Program-made: the position numbers and the translations under genes
Shown: piece after piece, positions 40,996-49,076 of the stretch
How positions within the stretch are numbered: position 1 is the stretch's first letter
Layout of the letters: the number at the start of each line of letters is the position of its first letter
Notes under the pieces: model-generated
The model's database searches: none
What the model saw: only the letters and a program-made list of their open reading frames with translations
Told to the model about the DNA's origin: nothing
Source of the DNA: Virgisporangium aliadipatigenens
GTDB lineage: Bacteria > Actinomycetota > Actinomycetes > Mycobacteriales > Micromonosporaceae
Direction: 5' to 3'
Length of the DNA stretch: 64,000 nucleotides
Assembly: GCF_016863615.1 (NCBI RefSeq)
Contig: NZ_BOPF01000007.1
Span: forward strand, 124,001-188,000

Positions 40996-41739
40996 TCACT
41001 CCAGGAGCCCTTGCCGGCGCGCGAGCGTGGCGGCGATCCCGGCCGCGGCGGCCTTCACCGCGGTCGCGTGCTTCTGCGGCTGGAACCGCGTCACCGGCCC
41101 CGCCACGCTGACCGCCGCGACGGCGAGATCCCGTCGGTCGAGCACCGGTGCGCCCACGCACACGATCCCGACGGCGGACTCCTCGAACTCGAACGTGACG
41201 CCCTTCTCCACCGCCTCGTCGAGCTGTCCCCGCAGGATGCGCGGCGCGGTGATGGTCCGCGGCGCCAGCCGGGCCAGCGGCCCCTTCAGGAACGACGTGC
41301 GCACCGCCGCCGGCGCGAAAGCCAGCAGCGCCTTGCCGATCGCCGTCGCGTGCAACGGCATCCGCCCGCCGAGCCGGGACGGCGCCTTCGCCTGCCGGTG
41401 CCCGCCCATCTTCGCCACGTACACCACCTCGGCGCCCTCGCGCAGTCCCAAGTGGACGGTCTCGTGGGTGCGCTCGTACAGGTCCTCCAGGAACGGCGTC
41501 GCCACCTCGATGAGCCCGCGTTCGACCGAGGCCCGCATCCCCAACTGGAACAGGTGCCCGCTCAGGTGGAACTTCCCGTCGACCCGGTCGAGCAGCCGCG
41601 CGGCGACCAGCTCGGCGGTGAGCCGGTGCAGCGTCGCCTTCGCGAGCCCGGTGCGCCGCTGCAGTTCGGCGAAGCCCACGCCGCGGTCGTCGGCCGTGAA
41701 CGCGTCCAGGATCGCCGACACCTTCGCGATGACGCTCAC
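40996..41739 (-). CDS. IclR family transcriptional regulator
   Basis: 247 residues. Winged helix at about 4-65 (AKVSAILDAFTADDRGVGFA, then RRTGLAKATLHRLTAELVAA), then a GAF-like effector domain (HLGLREGAEVVYVAKMGGHR; HATAIGKALLAF; ESAVGIVCVGAPVLD). GTG at 41737-41739 has TATGGT six bases upstream, a leaderless start. It sits just upstream of, and in the same direction as, the hydratase-dehydrogenase-aldolase operon with an IclR-like palindrome between, so it most likely controls that operon. Confidence 0.9.
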   Translation of the reverse strand: MSVIAKVSAILDAFTADDRGVGFAELQRRTGLAKATLHRLTAELVAARLLDRVDGKFHLSGHLFQLGMRASVERGLIEVATPFLEDLYERTHETVHLGLREGAEVVYVAKMGGHRQAKAPSRLGGRMPLHATAIGKALLAFAPAAVRTSFLKGPLARLAPRTITAPRILRGQLDEAVEKGVTFEFEESAVGIVCVGAPVLDRRDLAVAAVSVAGPVTRFQPQKHATAVKAAAAGIAATLARRQGLLE

Positions 41740-41835
41740 CCGCGCACCATACGCGGCACGGATCGCGCACTAGTGGTCGTCCGGGTAACTCGGGCGTTCC
41801 GCGGCTGATGCAGGATCTCGCCCTAGGCTGAACGG

Positions 41836-42660
41836 ATGAGTGCACCTCTGCCCGTTTCCCTCTCGGAGCGGGCCGGCCTCGTGGGCGGCGCCGGAGCGGT
41901 CCGCGCGGCGTTCGTCGGCCGGCGCGGCCGGCTGCTCGACCTCCTGGACGCGCTGCCGGCGGCCGACTGGGCGCAGCCGTCGCGCTGCGCCGGATGGACG
42001 GTGCACGACGTGGTGCGCCACCTGGTCGACGTGGCGCGCCTGCACGTCGACCAGCTCGGCACCGGCGGCACCGCGTTCGACGCCGAGGCGTTCCACCCGG
42101 CGCGCAGCCCCGCGCAGTGGATGGTCGCCTCCGAGCGGGCCACCCCGGCGCAGACCCTCGACGACCTGCGTGAGCTCACCGAGGTCGAGGCGAAGCTCCT
42201 CGCCGAGCGAGCCGACGAGTCGCGGGCCGGGCTCTGGCGCGGGCCGTCGCGACGTCCGCTGCACCCCACGACCTTCTCGCTCCACCTGCACTGGGACGCC
42301 TGGTTGCACGAGCGCGACATCACCGTTCCGCTGGGAGTGCGGCTCCCGCCGGACCACCTCGGCACCCACCTGGCCGTCCTGTACGGGCTGCTGCTGGCCG
42401 CGACGCCGGCGCGAATGGCCGGAGTTCGGCTGGAGACCTCCGTGCTGCTCGACGGCGGCCCGGCGGAGTGCTACGCCATCTCCCACGGCGCCTCCGGCAT
42501 CGTGGTCTCCGCCGACACGGCGCCGGAAGCGCCGCTGCGATCCCGGGCCGATGCGCTGCTGGACGCCCTGATGGGGCGCGGGCCGGCGTTGCACACCGTT
42601 CTCGAGGGGCCGGCCGAGCTCGTCGCGACGCTAGACCTGCTCCGGAAGTTCGCCACCTGA
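41836..42660 (+). CDS. maleylpyruvate isomerase family mycothiol-dependent enzyme
   Basis: 274 residues. The DinB/MDMPI four-helix fold is marked by WAQPSRCAGWTVHDVVRHLVDVARLH (first metal His), FSLHLHWDAWLHERD (further His residues) and an SCP-like C-terminal part. In actinobacteria such enzymes use mycothiol as the cofactor for isomerisation or detoxification. TAGGCT six bases before the ATG indicates leaderless expression. Its last 30 bases overlap the 3' end of the convergent pyridoxamine-oxidase-like gene. The placement beside aromatic catabolism fits but the substrate is unknown. Confidence 0.84.
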   Translation: MSAPLPVSLSERAGLVGGAGAVRAAFVGRRGRLLDLLDALPAADWAQPSRCAGWTVHDVVRHLVDVARLHVDQLGTGGTAFDAEAFHPARSPAQWMVASERATPAQTLDDLRELTEVEAKLLAERADESRAGLWRGPSRRPLHPTTFSLHLHWDAWLHERDITVPLGVRLPPDHLGTHLAVLYGLLLAATPARMAGVRLETSVLLDGGPAECYAISHGASGIVVSADTAPEAPLRSRADALLDALMGRGPALHTVLEGPAELVATLDLLRKFAT

Positions 42661-43149
42661 CGTGCGTGCGGCGCGGCGGCGGGCCAGCTCCTCGATCGCG
42701 CTCGGCAGGGTGGTCTCGAAGTCGATGAGCTTCGCCCAGGTCGGCGTGACGACGATGCGGACCATCCCGTCGTAGAGCGAACGCACCTCGGCCTCCCACA
42801 CGACCCGCTGTTCCGGCGTCATCGCGTAGGTGCCGTTCATCCGCAGGTACTCCTCCGGAATACCGTCGACCACATCCAGCTCGACCCGGCCGCGGATGAG
42901 CAGGATCTTCGGCGGGTGGACCTCGGTGTCGATCGTCAGCGCCACCGTCGGGTTCGCGCGCAGGGCCGGCAGCTTCGGGGCGTTCTTCGTGGTGCACAGC
43001 ACGATGTGGGTGCCGTTCCAGGTGAAGGCGATCGGGATGCTGCGCGGCGTGCCGTCCTTGGCGAGATAGGCCAGGCGGGTCAGGTCCCGGGCCAGTAGTT
43101 CCCGGCTGAGCGGCCGGTTCAGGACCTCGGTGATCTCGTTCGGCTGCAT
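42631..43149 (-). CDS. pyridoxamine 5'-phosphate oxidase family (FMN/F420-binding split barrel) protein
   Basis: 172 residues. The split beta-barrel pattern is ARDLTRLAYLAKDGTPRSIP, IAFTWNGTHIVLCTTKNAPK, ALRANPTVALTIDT and ILLIRGRVELDVVDG. Such proteins bind FMN or F420 and reduce small substrates or sense flavins. ATG with GAAGGAG nine bases upstream. Antisense overlap of 30 bases with the MDMPI-like gene. Exact cofactor unknown. Confidence 0.83.
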   Translation of the reverse strand: MQPNEITEVLNRPLSRELLARDLTRLAYLAKDGTPRSIPIAFTWNGTHIVLCTTKNAPKLPALRANPTVALTIDTEVHPPKILLIRGRVELDVVDGIPEEYLRMNGTYAMTPEQRVVWEAEVRSLYDGMVRIVVTPTWAKLIDFETTLPSAIEELARRRAARTSGGELPEQV

Positions 43150-43308
43150 GGTGGACGCTCCTTCGTCGGTCCGGCTCGTGCCACTGGGACGGAGCCGGCC
43201 GGCCGTTCTCGACAACCGCGCCGGCTTGCGTCTCGCGGCGACCGTCGACAAGTCGCGAGCAAGCCGGGTGCGGCACCGTCGTGCGGGTCCGGCCACCAGA
43301 GGGGAACC

Positions 43309-43664
43309 ATGAGCGCCGTCGTCCGCATGCGGCGGGTCCACGCGGCGCACGGCGGACCGCTGCGCCGCTACCTGCTGCGGTTGACGACGGGCGACCCGTA
43401 CGTGGCGGACAACCTGGTGCAGGAGACGATGCTGCGCACCTGGACGACCTGCCGGCCGAACCCGCGAAGGTGCGGCCGTGGCTGTTCGTCCTGGCCAGAC
43501 GGGCGTTCGTCGACGTGACCCGCAGGCGCCTGGTGCGGGACGCCCGGGCGGCGGTGTCCGACACCCGCACCGTGCGTACCGCGCTGGCCGCCCTCAGTGA
43601 CGAGCACCGGAGGGTTCTCGTCGAACTCTTCTACCACGACGTCGCGCCCCGCGAACTCGCCGTC
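43309..43664 (+). pseudogene. frameshifted ECF sigma factor remnant
   Basis: The start (ATG at 43309 with GAGGGG upstream) reads as sigma region 2: GGPLRRYLLRLTTGDPYVAD then NLVQETMLRTW. At about 43445-43465 the family sequence jumps to the neighbouring frame: KVRPWLFVLARRAFVDVTRR, and later SDEHRRVLVELFYHDVAPRELA, the start of region 4. Shortly after the latter, the sequence becomes a glycosyltransferase in the same frame, so region 4 is cut off. A real functional sigma factor cannot be made. Confidence 0.7.
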
Positions 43665-44652
43665 CAGCGGGACATGCGGCAGCTGGCCCCGGGCGCGGAC
43701 GTCGTGGTGGGAACGCGGCTGGTGGAGGAGGAGGTGTCGTCCCTGGCCGAGTGGTGCCGGGTGCCGTTCGTGGCGATGCACTACGCGCCGCTGCGCACCA
43801 ACGACGCCTTCGCCTGCTGGTGACCCGCCGCCGGCTGCCCGCACGGCTGAACCGGCTGACCCACGCGCTGTTCGAACGCCAGGCGTGGCAACACAACGCG
43901 CTCGACCTGCGCGCCTTGCGGGCGGAACTCGGCCTGCCGCCCGCGCTCGCACCGGCGGCGGCCCGGCTCGACCGGGCCGGCATGCCGGAACTCCAGGCGT
44001 ACAGCCCGCTCCTCGTGCCCGAACTGGCGCAGTGGAACCCGCGCCGGCCCCTGGTCGGCAACGTGCTGCTGTCGGCGAAGCAGCGCGCGGGGATCGGCGA
44101 GGGCGTGCCGGACCCGGAACTGCTGGCCCGGCTCGACGCCGGCGAGGCGCCCGTCTATTTCGGCTTCGGCAGCATGCCGGTGCTCGACGGCGCGCGGATC
44201 CTGCGGACGGTACGCGACGTGGCCCGGCAACTGGGGGTGCGCGCCTTGGTCGCTGCCGGCTGGAGCGACCTTCCGGCCGACGCCTCCGGCGACGACCTGC
44301 GGGTGGTCGGCGAGATCGACCACGACGCGGTGCTGTCGAGGTGCCGCCTCGCGGTGCATCACGGCGGCGCCGGGTCGACGGCCGCGTCGCTGCACGCGGG
44401 CTGCCGACCCTTGTGTGCGCAGTCTTCTCCGATCAACCCTTCCGGGGAACGGTGGTGCGCCGGCACGGCGTCGGCGACACCTTCCGGTTCACCGAACTGT
44501 CGACGCGTCGCCTGGTGCGCACGATCGGCCCGCTGCTCGGGGCGGGTCCGGCCCGCCGCGCCGCGCTCCTGGCACAGCGGCTGCTCGAGGAGAACGGCGC
44601 CAGCGCGGCCGCGACCGTCGTCGAACGCACCGCCGCGGGCCCCGGGGTGTGA
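43665..44652 (+). pseudogene. frameshifted, N-terminally truncated glycosyltransferase (GT1) remnant
   Basis: Begins inside the sigma remnant's frame with DMRQLAPGADVVVGTRLVEE and AEWCRVPFVAMHYAPL, then shifts frame near 43800-43823 (RRRLPARLNRLTHALFERQ, AYSPLLVPELAQWNPRRPLV, VYFGFGSMPVLDG, HHGGAGSTAASLHAG) and again near 44400 (LPTLVCAVFSDQPF to the end). The donor-binding HHGGAGST and DQP motifs are split between frames and the N-terminal acceptor domain is missing. Probably the product of a deletion fusing two genes followed by decay. Confidence 0.72.
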
Positions 44653-44680
44653 GTCCCGAGGCCCGCGGCACGTCAGATCC

Positions 44681-47600
44681 CTACAGCGCGCGGCACTGGT
44701 CCACGCGCGGCCCCCGCACGTCGTTCGGCAGGCCGTTGCCGGTCGGCGGCGGGGCGTTGAAGCTGCACGACAGCGGACCCTCCACTGTGGACGCCGCGAC
44801 CGTGTTCGCCGTGCCGCGGTTGGTGAGCACCAGCGCGGCACCGGCGACGCGGCTGGACTCCAGGGCCACCTCGCCGGTGGAGGCGGTGACGAACGCCGAA
44901 CCCTCCACGGTGGACCCGACGAGCACGACGTCCTTCGCGCCGGCCGTGGCGAGCGGCCCCTTGACGGTGGCGCCGTTCGCCAGGAGGGAACCGCCACCGG
45001 TGACCGTCACCGGACCGGTCACGACCGCCCCGGGGGCGAGGCACGTGACGCCGCCGGTGACGTTGAGCGCACCGGCGTGGGTGCCGCCGACCGTGGACGT
45101 GCACGCCGGGGCCGGCGTGGCGAGCAGCTCGAACTCGGCCAGCGAGCCACCGGTGAAGGTGATCCGGTAGTGCGCGTAGCGGCCGGGGTTCTTGACCGAG
45201 AACGGCCTCGTCTGTTTGCGCCAGGCGAAGGACTCACCGGTGCGCTCGTCCACCGTGGTCCACCGGGTGCCGTCGTACGAACCCTCCAGCTTCCATCCGG
45301 TCGGGTCGTCGGTGCCGGCGCCCGACGTGAGCGTGTACCGGGTGACCCGTTCGGCGCCGGCGACGTCCGTGCTCAGCGTGGTGACCGGGGCGGCGGTGGC
45401 GGAGTCGTTGTCGAACAACGGTCCCGTGCCGGTCGACACGTCCCGCGCCGGGCGCGGGCTCTCGCCGTCCGGCGTGATCGACAGCGGGGCGTCGCCGGCG
45501 CCGGTGCCCCAGGCCGACGGCTTGTCGCCCATGGTGAAGTCGAGCGTGGCGCCCTTGGCCAACAGGTCGTGCGGCAGGTACGTCCGGTCGTAGGACTTCC
45601 CGTTGATCCGCAGCTTCTGCACGTACACGTTCTCGGCGCTGTTGTTCGGGGCGTTGACGACGAGCTTCTTGCCGTTCTCCAGGTGGACCGTCGCCTTCTT
45701 GAACAGCGGCGAGCCGACCGCGTAGTACGGGCTGCCCATCTGCAGCGGGTAGAAGCCGAGCGCGCTGAAGACCTGCCACGCCGACATCTCGCCGTTGTCC
45801 TCGTCGCCCGGGTAACCCTGGCCGATCTCGCTGCCCAGGTAGAGCCGCGACGTCGCCTCGCGCACCTTCTGCTGCGTCTTCCACGGCTGGCCGGCGTAGT
45901 CGTACATGTAGAGGATGTGGTGCGACGGCTGGTTGCTGTGGCCGTACTGGCCCATCCGCACGTCGCGCGCCTCCAGCATCTCGTGGATGATGCCCGGGTA
46001 GGAGCCGTAGTACTTGCCGGTCTCCGGGTCGGCGAAGAACGCGTCGAGCTTCTTCGCCAGGCCGTCCTTCCCGCCGTAGAGCGCGGCCAGGCCGGCCCCG
46101 TCCTGCGGCGCGTGGAACGCCATGTTCCAGCCGTCGGTCTCGGTGTAGTCGTAGCCCCACACGCGCGGGTCGTACTCGGCCGGCGTGCGGCGCCAGTTGC
46201 CGGCGCTGTCCTTGCCCTGGAAGAAGCCGACCCCCGGGTCGAACATGTTGACGTAATTGAGTGCCCGGTCCCGGAAATATTGGTATTCGGTCAGGAACCG
46301 CTGCTTCTGCGGGTCGTCCGGACGGGCCGCCTCGTACCGCGCCTTCGCCATGTTGGCGATGCCGAAGTCGTTGATGTACCCGTCCATCGCCCACGACATC
46401 GCCTCGCCCGTCACGTCCAGCGGCGTGTAGCCGAGGAACGTCGAGCGCGCCAGCCCCTTGCGTCCCACGTTGTCGTTCGGCGGGGTGACGGTGGCGTTCT
46501 TGACGGCGGCGTCGTACGCGGCGCTCACGTCGAAGTTGCGCACACCCTTGAGGTAGGCGTCGGCGAAGGCCACGTCCGAACTGGTGCCCACCATCAGGTC
46601 GGCGTAGCCGGGCGAGGACCAGCGGGAGATCCAGCCGCCGTCCTTGTACTGCTGGACGAAGCCGTCGATCATCTCGCCCGCGCTGCGCGGCGCGAACAGC
46701 GTGTACGCCGGCCACGTGGTGCGGTACGTGTCCCAGAAGCCGTTGTTGACGTACACCTTCCCGTCGACCACCGGCGCGCCGGTCTCGGTCGGGCCGGACG
46801 GCGGCGTCGTGGTCGCGGACTGCACCGCGTGCTTCCACACCGGCGCGGTGCGCGTGCCGACGTTCTCGTGTCCCGAGTTGGGGTAGAGGAACAGCCGGTA
46901 CAGGTTGGAGTAGAGCGTCGTGAGCTGATCCTGGGTGGCGCCCTCGACGGTGATGACGCCGAGCTGCTTGTCCCACAGTTGCCGGGCCCGGTCCCGCACG
47001 CTCTCGAGCGTGTCCGATGTGGACAGTTCCAGCTCCAGGTTGTGCTTGGCCTGCGCCGTGGAGATGAGCGACGTGGCGATGCGCATGGTCACCGACTTCT
47101 GCGCCGACGTGTCGAAGGCGACGTAGCCGGTGGAGACCCGGTTGCCGGCCGGGAGCATGCCGCTGCCGGTGAACGAGCGGTCGAACGTCGCGTAGACGTA
47201 CAGCCGCGTGGCGCCGGTCGACCCGCCGCTTCGGACATCGGACCAGCCGGTCACCACGCCGGTCGACGGGTCGATCGTCAGCGACGAGCCGTCGTCGACG
47301 TTGTCGAAGACGAGGCTGCCCTCGTTGCCGGTGAAGGTGAAGCGGAACAGGGCCGCGTGGTCGGTCGGCGCCAGTTCGGTCCGCAGGCCGTTGTCGAAGG
47401 TGACGCCGTAGTAGTGCGGCTTCGCCGTCTCGTTCTCGTGGCCGAAGGCGAGCGCCCGGGCGCCCCGGTCGGCGTTCGGCACGGCCGCCCCCTGCGGCAT
47501 CACCTGGAACGTCTGCCGCTCACCCATCCACGGGCTGGGCTCGTGACTGGCGGAGAACGCCTCGAGCGTCGGCCGGTTGTCGCCGTTGTTGGCCCGCTGC

Positions 47601-48934
47601 CACTGGTAGAGCCAGTCGGTCGAACCGGCGTGCATCACCGGCGTCCAGAAGTTGAACCCGTGCGGGACGGCCGTGGCCGGGAAGTTGTTGCCCCGGGAGA
47701 AGCCGCCGCTGGCGTTGGTGCCCCGGGTGGTCAGCACGTGGTCGGCGAGGCTGCCCGTGGGCGCCTTCGGCGCGGTGCCGACGCGGATGTCGTCGTACCA
47801 GGCGCGGAACTGCGTCGGCCCGGCCGGCGCGTCGTACCCGACGAGGATGCGGTCGATCCGCTTGCCGGCCGCGACGGCGCCGATGAGCGACCGCTTGGCG
47901 TTCCACTGCTGGGTGTACAGCGTCTTGGAGTCGCCCTGCCCGCGCGGGCTGAGCGTGGCGCCGTGCTGGTCCTCGGCGTTCAGCGCGGACAGGTACGTCC
48001 CGTCGGTGAACGCCAGGTCGACGGCCGTGTACGTGGCCGGATAGCGCAGGTCGTCGGCGGTGAACTCGGGGAAGACCAGGTAGGACAGCTCGGTGTCGCG
48101 CGCGACGGGGATGTCGACGTCGAACACCCTGTTGTACGAGTACGCCCGCCCTTCGGTGAGGTGCCGGCCGGCGATCTGGAACGCCCGCAGCCCGGTGTAC
48201 CCCACGCCGGGTTTCGCGGTGGGGGAGCCGGCGGGTCCCTTTCCGGTGGCGCTTCGCATGTCACTCGGCGGGGGCGGCGTGGTGTCCCCGTCGGACAGCT
48301 GCCACTCCGCGAGCTGGATCAGGTCGGTGTTCGTGCGGGCGATGTCGAGCCGGTAGTACCGGTACGCCGTCGTGTTCTCGAAGCGGAACTCCCGCAGCTG
48401 GAACCGGCCGGTAAAGGCCTCACCCGTGCGGGTGTCCACAGTGGACCAGGTTTCGCCGTCGTTCGACGCGAGGACGCGCCAGTCGACCGGGTCGCGCTCG
48501 GGCGCGTCGTTGGCGGAGGTGAGCGCGTAGTGCACGACGGCCACCGGCTCGCCGAGGCGCACCTGCGCCCACCCGGAACGCTGGAACGTCAGCCACTTCG
48601 ACTGCGGGTCGCCGTCGACCAGGTTCTCCTTGACCTCGCCGGCCTCGACGAACTCGCCGCTGGCGGTGATCTGGTCGACCTTGTCCATGATGTTGCCGGG
48701 GATCTTGTCGGAGAACGCCCCGTCGACGCCCTGCACGCGCTTGTTGCCCGCGGCGTCGGTGTCGACGGTGTCGCTCCACGTGGGCTGTGGGTCGGCGGCC
48801 TCGAACGACGACGCGAACGCCGTGCCGGGCGCCGGAGCGCGCTGCGGGACCTGCGCGGCTGCGGTGCCCGATCCCGCGAGCATCACCGCCGCCCCGGTGA
48901 GGAGAGCCGTTGCCCAGTGCGGTTTTCGTAGCAC
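44681..48934 (-). CDS. secreted GH92 family glycosidase with discoidin-like and repetitive C-terminal domains
   Basis: 1417 residues. A signal peptide ends near SGTAAAQ. Residues about 90-200 and 1230-1310 look like F5/8-type carbohydrate-binding domains; the GH92 core (about 370-1130) has NNGFWDTYRTTWPAYTLFAP, GWISRWSSPGYADLMVG and GDEDNGEMSAW. GH92 enzymes are calcium-dependent exo-alpha-mannosidases. The general-acid Glu seen in the second GH92 here (SETNIMTG) has no counterpart (YADLMVG), while the base region is kept. The last 100 residues are a Gly/Thr/Val-rich repetitive tail. GTG start with AAGGGA upstream. Head-to-head with the other GH92 gene. Confidence 0.9.
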   Translation of the reverse strand: MLRKPHWATALLTGAAVMLAGSGTAAAQVPQRAPAPGTAFASSFEAADPQPTWSDTVDTDAAGNKRVQGVDGAFSDKIPGNIMDKVDQITASGEFVEAGEVKENLVDGDPQSKWLTFQRSGWAQVRLGEPVAVVHYALTSANDAPERDPVDWRVLASNDGETWSTVDTRTGEAFTGRFQLREFRFENTTAYRYYRLDIARTNTDLIQLAEWQLSDGDTTPPPPSDMRSATGKGPAGSPTAKPGVGYTGLRAFQIAGRHLTEGRAYSYNRVFDVDIPVARDTELSYLVFPEFTADDLRYPATYTAVDLAFTDGTYLSALNAEDQHGATLSPRGQGDSKTLYTQQWNAKRSLIGAVAAGKRIDRILVGYDAPAGPTQFRAWYDDIRVGTAPKAPTGSLADHVLTTRGTNASGGFSRGNNFPATAVPHGFNFWTPVMHAGSTDWLYQWQRANNGDNRPTLEAFSASHEPSPWMGERQTFQVMPQGAAVPNADRGARALAFGHENETAKPHYYGVTFDNGLRTELAPTDHAALFRFTFTGNEGSLVFDNVDDGSSLTIDPSTGVVTGWSDVRSGGSTGATRLYVYATFDRSFTGSGMLPAGNRVSTGYVAFDTSAQKSVTMRIATSLISTAQAKHNLELELSTSDTLESVRDRARQLWDKQLGVITVEGATQDQLTTLYSNLYRLFLYPNSGHENVGTRTAPVWKHAVQSATTTPPSGPTETGAPVVDGKVYVNNGFWDTYRTTWPAYTLFAPRSAGEMIDGFVQQYKDGGWISRWSSPGYADLMVGTSSDVAFADAYLKGVRNFDVSAAYDAAVKNATVTPPNDNVGRKGLARSTFLGYTPLDVTGEAMSWAMDGYINDFGIANMAKARYEAARPDDPQKQRFLTEYQYFRDRALNYVNMFDPGVGFFQGKDSAGNWRRTPAEYDPRVWGYDYTETDGWNMAFHAPQDGAGLAALYGGKDGLAKKLDAFFADPETGKYYGSYPGIIHEMLEARDVRMGQYGHSNQPSHHILYMYDYAGQPWKTQQKVREATSRLYLGSEIGQGYPGDEDNGEMSAWQVFSALGFYPLQMGSPYYAVGSPLFKKATVHLENGKKLVVNAPNNSAENVYVQKLRINGKSYDRTYLPHDLLAKGATLDFTMGDKPSAWGTGAGDAPLSITPDGESPRPARDVSTGTGPLFDNDSATAAPVTTLSTDVAGAERVTRYTLTSGAGTDDPTGWKLEGSYDGTRWTTVDERTGESFAWRKQTRPFSVKNPGRYAHYRITFTGGSLAEFELLATPAPACTSTVGGTHAGALNVTGGVTCLAPGAVVTGPVTVTGGGSLLANGATVKGPLATAGAKDVVLVGSTVEGSAFVTASTGEVALESSRVAGAALVLTNRGTANTVAASTVEGPLSCSFNAPPPTGNGLPNDVRGPRVDQCRAL

Positions 48935-48970
48935 CCGCGCATCCCTTCGGATCGATGCGTACTCGGCGCC

Positions 48971-49067
48971 AGGAAACTCCTGACGCCCACCGCTGTCAAC
49001 CGATTCGCGATAGATGCCCCTTAATTTGCGAGATCTATTTACAGCAATGTGTCCGGCGCGTTAGGTT
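48971..49067. promoter_or_regulatory. divergent promoter of the two GH92 genes
   Basis: Minus strand: TTGACA (48994-48999), 17 bp, TTTCCT (48971-48976). Plus strand: TTTACA (49038-49043), 18 bp, TAGGTT (49062-49067), ending nine bases before the ATG at 49077. The gap is unusually AT-rich and has ATAGAT and ATCTAT arms 17 bases apart (49010-49015 and 49033-49038). Confidence 0.5.
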
Positions 49068-49076
49068 CGTTGACTC

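Noticed and set aside
44989-45110. Gly/Thr/Val-rich tail of the first GH92 gene as a possible DNA repeat
   Set aside because: The repetition is at protein level with varied codons; it belongs to the C-terminal domain rather than a mobile repeat.
43751-48931. Very long plus-strand open frame opposite the first GH92 gene
   Set aside because: Past the glycosyltransferase remnant it is Arg/Val/His-rich with no domain motifs; it is the GC-rich complement of the GH92 coding strand, which has clear catalytic motifs and a signal peptide.
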